A stretch of DNA of 64,000 nt from Rhododendron vialii. Lineage: Eukaryota > Streptophyta > Magnoliopsida > Ericales > Ericaceae. A program made the translations under genes and the position numbers. This document shows positions 57,724 to 64,000 of the stretch, one piece after another (positions within the stretch are counted from its first letter, which is position 1; every line of letters begins with the position of its first letter). The stretch lies in the NCBI RefSeq assembly GCF_030253575.1, contig NC_080557.1, positions 47,723,501-47,787,500 on the forward strand, in the 5' to 3' direction. The notes under the pieces were generated by a model. It was not told where the DNA came from. It did no database searches and saw only the letters and a program-made list of their open reading frames with translations.

Positions 57724-60700
57724 GACAAGTACTAGTTGCCACTCAATTGCCCAACTATGCGGCGAAAATTTCTCAGATTGGAGATATAATGGGAAAAGAA
57801 GAAGAAACTTCTCAGCTTACTCGTATCTTGACTAATTCTGGGAACCATAAATTCACCGTCCGCTAGCGAATGTAGCTCTAGTTCGATTGATATGTGCATT
57901 CTTGGACTAATCACTGTCGTAACATAGCAGCTCAGTTTCTTATGCTCTCTATTAAAATCAGTAGTACCAAATTAGGAGTAACTATTCAATAGTTTGGGAG
58001 TACTATTACATAGTACTCCGGACCACTTTGCAATCACATGTTCTTGTGGGGTTTATATACTTGGTGATAGACTTCACAGGAATCTGTAGTTGTAAAGTGA
58101 TCCAGAATACCATATGACGGTACTCTCATACTATTTTATAATTTCAAGTTAATAAAGTCTCAATCAATCTGTGGGTACCCACAGATAGATTCCCAACAAA
58201 TCAAATACAGGGTCCCCTAGAGGAAAATATAGAATTTTTGAAGGTTGAAAGAAACCTTGTCCATTTTTTTAGCAAGTAGCAGTACTACTTTGTGCCAAGG
58301 TAGCTTCTGCTTTAAAGATAAAGATTCCCATTCGGTTATCCCAATCAAAGATTCCTTGCTAACTAAAGAGTTATCATGTGGAATGTCAGAGAACACATGT
58401 ATTATTAGGTCATCATGTGGAAAATTAAACCTTTTTCTATCAAACTCGGGCCTTTTCATTTTTTATTTTATTTTGTCAAGTGAAAAATCAGGCCTTTTCA
58501 TTTTCAATTACTATGCTAGCGATACACATTTTTATTACACAAAAAGAAGAAAATGAACAATACCAAGAAGAAAATGAAGACAAATTGTCCGCGGAGCGAG
58601 CAGTTGAGCACTCGAGGCGCATTAGAACTCTAATTCATTTCCCAATTCCCATATTTCTAGACTAGTCTATAATAATTTCTTGCTCTCCCAATCCCCATAT
58701 CTGTTCCCAAAAAAAAAAAAGATTGACTGAAATTCCTGTTTTAAAAAAAATCTCTACGCCTCCTTTTCCCTTTTAGGCCTATCAAACTTTGAGCCCAAAT
58801 GTCATTGATGCGGTTTTCTGTATTTACATAATGAGAAGCAAAGAATATCACACAATAGACGTTAAGAATTAGTGGGAGGGAGTTAAAAAGGAAGGTTCCA
58901 ACTCCCAACATAAACCAAGTTTCAAATTACTCAGGCTGATCAAAACAAAAATTTCAAATTACTCAGATATACAATTTATGTACACCATCTAATGTATATG
59001 AACGCATAAGTTACGGCAATGAAATACTATATTTTTAACAAAAATGGCGGATTGGATTCGTGGCGAGTGAATTGGGGTGGTGTCGTTGATGTTGTGGCGG
59101 TTGAACCACCACCACTTCTGAACGATACCCTTCACGTCTTCACCTCCACCATTTCTATCTCTCCTACCTTCAACAAGAATTCAAAAACTAAACCGTTTAT
59201 TCTATTTTGACATCAACTAAATGTTGTTCAAATGACAAAAAGTTGCCTCGCTACAGCAGCGTTCACAATTCTGGTCATATGCAAAATGGAAGGACACTTT
59301 TCTTCATTTTAGGCCTTCAAAGTCTCTTCTTCATTTTAGTCCTTCAAACTCTCTCTCTCTCTCTGGTTCGACGAGCAGGGTGTCCGGCCCAACTTAAGTG
59401 CACCTCGACTATTCCTTTCCCCGGTTCAGTTAAAGATAGGCCATCCACGCTGGGACTAGGCAATTCACAATTGATTTCTCTCTTGCAGCCTGGTCCCAAG
59501 TGGTTACCAAGTTCTGAACTCAAAATGTCTAAATTTACAGATCCCTATTGCCACTTGAGCTACCCCTCGGAATTTCTCTCTCCCTCTCCTTGCCACTTTG
59601 GATATCAGCCAGAAACCGTTGCATGGTAAAATCTCGTACCAAGTAAGAAAAACTCGAAATCGAGTGAGGACATTTGCGAGATCTGATAAAAAATAACACG
59701 ATGGTCTGAGGCCAGGAGACGGAGACAGGCCTTCTGGCAAAATTGCACCTTAAAAAATAATGTCTGTGTGTTTTGTGACCCTATACTATAATCGTTTAAA
59801 GAGGGACGAGGGAAAATTAATATTGGGTTGTTCAAATCAGCACCATTTGATGTCATTGTCAAATTATTTCCACCCTCATTTCATCGAATTTTAAGAATTC
59901 ATATTTCGGGTATACAAAGTTAGTCGGGAGTATATAATATGAATGAAACGTTTCTTCTTGTTCATTAGTGGCCAAAGGAGAATCTTTTCTTGGAAAGAAC
60001 TCAAATCATTTCCTCAAAACAAAGAATAACGATTCTGACCAACTGAACGAGTCCTAGTTTATTTAATTTCTTATATAATCCAATCGCATAATTGCTAGTG
60101 TTAATATACAATAAAGACTATAGAATGGATGGTTTTCACTTGGCAATGAATTAGAGTTGTTTACATTATCTTGCGAGAGTTCAACGACAAGTTCGAAACT
60201 TGAAGCAACATTTTTCTTGGAGAATCAATCAAAATTCTAAAATTCGAACTCGAACTATCGCTCTTCTAAGGAAGCATCTTATCCGACCAGCAAAAAACTT
60301 TTACCCTCTTTAAGAAATGTTTAAAGAACAAATTACTGGTAAGATTTTACATTATGATAATACTCCGTATTATGTTCTCAATCCTTAACAGGTAAATGCC
60401 ATTATAAAGAATCATTAACACGAAAATATCACTATTCAATACTGAACACCATGCGTCAAAAATATGACGGAGCAACTTTTATTAGGTAATATACCTACCG
60501 GATTCAACCTTATTAATTGTTACATCTTTTGTAATACGATTTACATAACCTCACATAGATTTCGTAGATGGTATCTTAATGTATCAACAATTATGTGAAT
60601 GTTTAGATAAAGCCCAGTTCAAGTTCTCATAGTTCCTCATTGAGACTAAACATACTGATACTTCAAACACCAATCACACATAATAAATATGACTTTAATT

Positions 60701-60940
60701 TCGGTTCCGACATGGATGCGGTAAAATTTCCTACAGATATCCATGTGGTATGATAGGGCAATAAACCCTCGACGGGATGACGGAATGCTATACCTGCACT
60801 CCCATTTATCTCTCTATTTAAACACAAAAAGATTATGTGAATGTTAAATTGGGTTTGACCTTTTCTTTTTGTCCAAACTTGGTTATTCTTGGTTTTAGGA
60901 CCTTGCTGCCCCAAACCCGGCTTAATACCCGGCCGGCTTG
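57724..60940. other. Intergenic stretch, no gene recognised
   Basis: AT-rich DNA between the coiled-coil remnant and the Tubby-like gene. A segment near 59360-59630 (gtgtccggcccaacttaag, cacctcgactattcc) resembles a widespread plant interspersed repeat that I cannot name with certainty. The frame 58217-58459 on the minus strand has no recognised family. Confidence 0.5.
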
Positions 60941-61600
60941 CAATATATATATTGTTATGCTCTGAAAACCGGATAAGACCTTTATTCCCCACTCCAACTG
61001 ATCGCGACCAAACCCACACAGTGAGAAAAACGAAACCCTAATCTCCATTACCTTTTCCTACCCACTTAGCTCAACAATCGAGCTCTTATGGAAATGGGTT
61101 CCAAACCCTAATCTTGAAAAAATGTGAATTTGTCCTCCTCATCTTCTTCTAATCACTGACCTGTTGATCTACAGCTTCCACCCACTGAGAAAGCCGTTTG
61201 ATTATGGTTAAGTGGATTTCTCATCCATCTTTTTTGGGGCTTCTTTTTGCTATGGATATTGGGGTTATGTTTGTAGAACTTGAGATTGTGCTTGTTTAAT
61301 TGTCTTAGGATCTGTGAGTTTGTTTGTATTTGTTGGCTTGATATGTCGCTTGGTCTGTTGTATATGCCCTGGTTGGTTAGAAGGATCTTTTTTTGATTGT
61401 CTGGTCTGATTATTCCATCAAAGGTTGCACCTTTGGATCTGGAAGCTTCTGGATATTTTCAATCATTGGGTATTAGCTTCTATTTTTTGAGAAATATGTA
61501 AATTAGCATCCACTTGAAAGTGGGATTGACAAGGTTGGAAGGTTTGCGGTGTTGTTGATGTATCGTGTATGTATTTTTTATGTATAGATAGATTGTTAAG
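60941..61600 (+). promoter_or_regulatory. TLP promoter and leader with two telo-boxes
   Basis: A TATA-like atatatatatt lies at about 60944-60953. Two aaaccctaa telo-box motifs lie at 61033-61041 and 61103-61111, a pair often found in promoters or leaders of plant housekeeping genes. An upstream ATG at 61088 opens a seven-codon frame (MEMGSKP, stop) in the likely leader. A leader intron before the ATG at 61601 is possible but not proven. Confidence 0.45.
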
Positions 61601-64000
61601 ATGTCATTTAAGAGTATAATTCAAGATATGAGGGGGGAACTTGGGAGTATTTCTAGAAAAGGGTTTGATGTGAAGTTTGGGTATGGGTTTAGATCAAGGT
61701 CGCACCGGGTGGTTCAGGATAGTTCTGTTGTTATCGATGCTTTGAAGCAGAGTTGTTGGGCCAATATGCCTCCAGAGCTTTTGAGGGATGTGTTGATGAG
61801 GATCGAGGCATCGGAGCTTACTTGGCCCCCTCGGAAGAATGTTGTGGCTTGCGCCGGTGTTTGTAGGAGTTGGAGGGAGAACATGAAGGAAATTGTGAAA
61901 ACCCTGGAAGTTTCGGGCAAGTTGACATTCCCAATATCATTGAAGCAGGTGAGTTTTACAATTGCAGAAGCAACTTTATTTCTTGTTCTTTTTCAGTTTA
62001 ACCTCTATTGTTGCAGTGTGCTCGTGTTTTAGTTGGTTTCGCAAGGTGTTTTTATGTGTCTTCTTGTATATGCCTTCAGTATGTGTTTGGAGTTTTAGTT
62101 GAGGAAGATGATTGATAAGATGTAGTTATATATAATCTAACCCGCCCATGTGAGAGTATTGGAGGGAATTCCTATCCAATCCCTTACTTTGAGTTGCTAA
62201 TCTTATTTCTGCAGTGAATTGTTCGCTTCTATGAGGTGCATTAATTTTGAAAATTCTATGGTTGAGTTACGATAGTTTTTTTGCAAACAAACCTTTCTTT
62301 TGGTGAGGTTATTCGTTAGTTCATTGGCGGGGATTCTAGGATTATTCATCAGAGTATCTGTCATTATTTGTTCTTAGCCATACTAAAAGTCCTTGCATTC
62401 TTTCTGCAGCCTGGTCCTAGGGACTCTCTCATTCAGTGTTTTATAAAACGTGATCGAAGCACTCAAGCATACCTCCTCTACCTCAGTTTAAATCAGAGTG
62501 AGTTACTCAAAATTTTGTTTGCATCTTTAATTCTCTTTCTTTCACTTTTATTGGTTTAGTCTGAATGTTTCATAAGTCAAATAACATACAGAGGTCAGCG
62601 CGCACACGCACACAAACACATATAGCTTAGGATTTTTAGTTTATGATTTTCTAGTTGGATTAAGTGGTCGGGGTGTAATTTTCCCGTTTCCTCATTTTTT
62701 GTCATCTGTGGACAGCTTCCAGTGAGGATGGGAAGCTCCTTCTGGCTGCACGGAAATGCCGGCGTCCAACGTACACAGATTACATCATCTCTCTTAATCC
62801 TGAAGACGTGTCAAAGGGGAGCAGCACCTACATTGGGAAGTTAAGGTAATTCAGCTAGTATACGGTGTCATTGCTCAACGTTTGTGTTGGCTAAACTCTC
62901 CGTTTCATTCCTTTTGTACAGATCCAACTTTCTGGGGACAAAGTTCACCATATATGATTCACAGCCTCCAAACGCTGAAGCCAAAGTTACTAAATCTCGT
63001 TCAACCAGGCGAATTGGAATGAGACGAGTGTCTCCCAAGTTCCCTGCAGGCAATTATACTGTAGCCCACATTTCATACGAATTGAATGTCTTGGGTTCGA
63101 GGTAAGATAAACTCCTTAGATGTTTGCCTCTTCTTTTGGGCTGTGTTTGGACACTGATTTGTGGAGGGATTTAGCAAAGGGAAAGGACAATGATAGGGAA
63201 ACCACAGTAACAGATTTAGCTTATTCCCTTTGTCTCTCCCTTTGTAAATCTCTTAAAAAATCCATGATCCAACAAAGGTTTAAGGAAAAAACTGGGAAAG
63301 CTTTATGACCAGTAGCTTGTTGGCAGCAAGTCACTCATTATTGTTTATTGAAGAAATTAACTGCTCTGTGACAAGAGCTCGTGAGGATTGTCATTGTTAA
63401 ATTCTTTTAGGCTCCATTTTTGGATGGACTAGAATTTGAATGATGGGATTTGAAATTGCAATTCAATGACAACCATCCTAGTTCAGATGTTCATATATAG
63501 ATTTCGACATTGAATTTGAAATCCTTATCATGATGGATTTGAACAACTTTCATTAGGATTTATTTTAAATCTTTCGTGTTAGGGATTGACTTTAGGATGA
63601 TATTCTACTGTTAATCCATCTTCCTATCTAGTTTCACAAGCTACCGACTGCCACCCCTGTTATATGTTGGTTGAAGTTGAACATGAATCCCTTCAGTTAA
63701 AATCAACATCTATCCAAACGGGGACTTAACTTTTATTCTTCCAAACAAAGAGAAGCTCTCATTGTGAAGTTATTATTTTCATATACTTGTATGTTACAGC
63801 TAAGTTATTGTGAAAATAGGGGGCCAAGGAGGATGCACTGTGTCATGGATGCTATCCCTGCTTCTGCTGTTAAACCAGGGGGAGTGGCCCCCACGCAAAC
63901 CGAATTCATGCTTAGCAGTATGGATTCCTTTCCATCCCTGCCGTTTTTCAGATCCAAATCAACCCGGATGGAAAATTTCCAATCTGGACCTTTGTCCAGC
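61601..64000 (+). CDS. TLP3: Tubby-like F-box protein, TLP3-like, 5' five exons (runs off right edge)
   Basis: Exons 61601-61948, 62410-62497, 62716-62845, 62922-63101 and 63820 onward, all GT-AG with matching phases. The N-terminus SFKSIIQDMRGELGSISRKG is almost the Arabidopsis TLP3 sequence. The F-box lies about residues 50-105 (WANMPPELLRDVLMRIEASE, CAGVCRSWRENMKEI), so it should join an SCF-type ubiquitin ligase through ASK/SKP1. The Tubby domain begins about 117 (PGPRDSLIQCFIKRDRST, YTDYIISLNPEDVSKGSSTY, KLRSNFLGTKFTIYD, AHISYELNVLGSRGPRRM). Tubby domains bind PI(4,5)P2, tethering these proteins at the plasma membrane until stress or phospholipase activity releases them. The C-terminal half of the Tubby barrel lies outside the window. 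Exon 2 is duplicated in the chimeric pseudogene at about 16849-17087. Confidence 0.94.

Noticed and set aside
58217-58459. 80-codon minus-strand frame with ordinary amino-acid composition
   Set aside because: Composition is plausible for a protein, but no family, start context or neighbouring exons could be recognised.
59207-59629. 140-codon plus-strand frame
   Set aside because: It overlaps a segment resembling a dispersed plant repeat plus a CT tract and has no protein similarity.
1-64000. CRISPR arrays, bacterial operons, phage or plasmid functions
   Set aside because: No regularly spaced repeats with unique spacers. Gene structure, splice sites and repeats are those of a plant nucleus.

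Overview
This is plant nuclear DNA, most likely from a core eudicot. Genes are split by many short AT-rich introns. The long CT/GA microsatellites in leaders and promoters, and the hAT, Tourist-like and Stowaway-like miniature elements, RTE LINE and LTR debris between genes, are typical of plant intergenic DNA. The products (ARF, DEG2-type plastid protease, Tubby-like F-box, arabinogalactan protein, BRN1-type RNA-binding protein) are plant-specific or plant-typical. No family-level taxonomic marker was seen.

Layout, left to right. 1144-6298 (-): 5' two thirds of a BRN1/CELF-type RNA-binding protein gene running off the left edge; its second intron holds nested hAT-type insertions. 6.3-11.2 kb: intergenic, with a LINE end, a foldback MITE and microsatellites. 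11275-13356 (-): decayed isoamylase-2 (ISA2) pseudogene. 15.3-16.4 kb: tandem repeats and a long inverted repeat. 16673-18184: a chimeric pseudogene assembled from pieces of two genes that are also in this window (the BRCT gene and the Tubby-like gene). 19644-26562 (-): an eight-coding-exon tandem-BRCT gene whose splicing phases close to 1070 codons. 26998-27069 (+): tRNA-Pro. 29477-36503 (-): a 14-exon class-B-like auxin response factor (698 aa). 36.5-43.3 kb: repeat-rich, with Tourist-like MITEs, foldbacks, a ~1 kb palindrome and a solo LTR. 43348-54635 (+): a 21-exon DEG2 protease gene (622 aa) with two apparent GC-AG introns. 55583-55984 (+): intronless AGP25/26-like arabinogalactan protein. 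56966-57723 (-): coiled-coil gene remnant interrupted by a hAT element. 61601 to the right edge (+): 5' part of a TLP3-like Tubby/F-box gene.

The genes do not form a pathway. As I recall, two groups mirror Arabidopsis gene order: BRN1/ISA2/BRCT (At4g03110-At4g03130 and the duplicated At1g03310-At1g03457 block) and DEG2/AGP26/KIP1-like/TLP3 (At2g47940 to At2g47900). The most unusual item is the chimera at 16.7-18.2 kb, in which exon-sized fragments of two separate genes are joined in one orientation. It looks like transposon capture or patchwork break repair. Exon coordinates were derived by hand from reading frame, GT-AG (or GC-AG) boundaries and recalled protein families.
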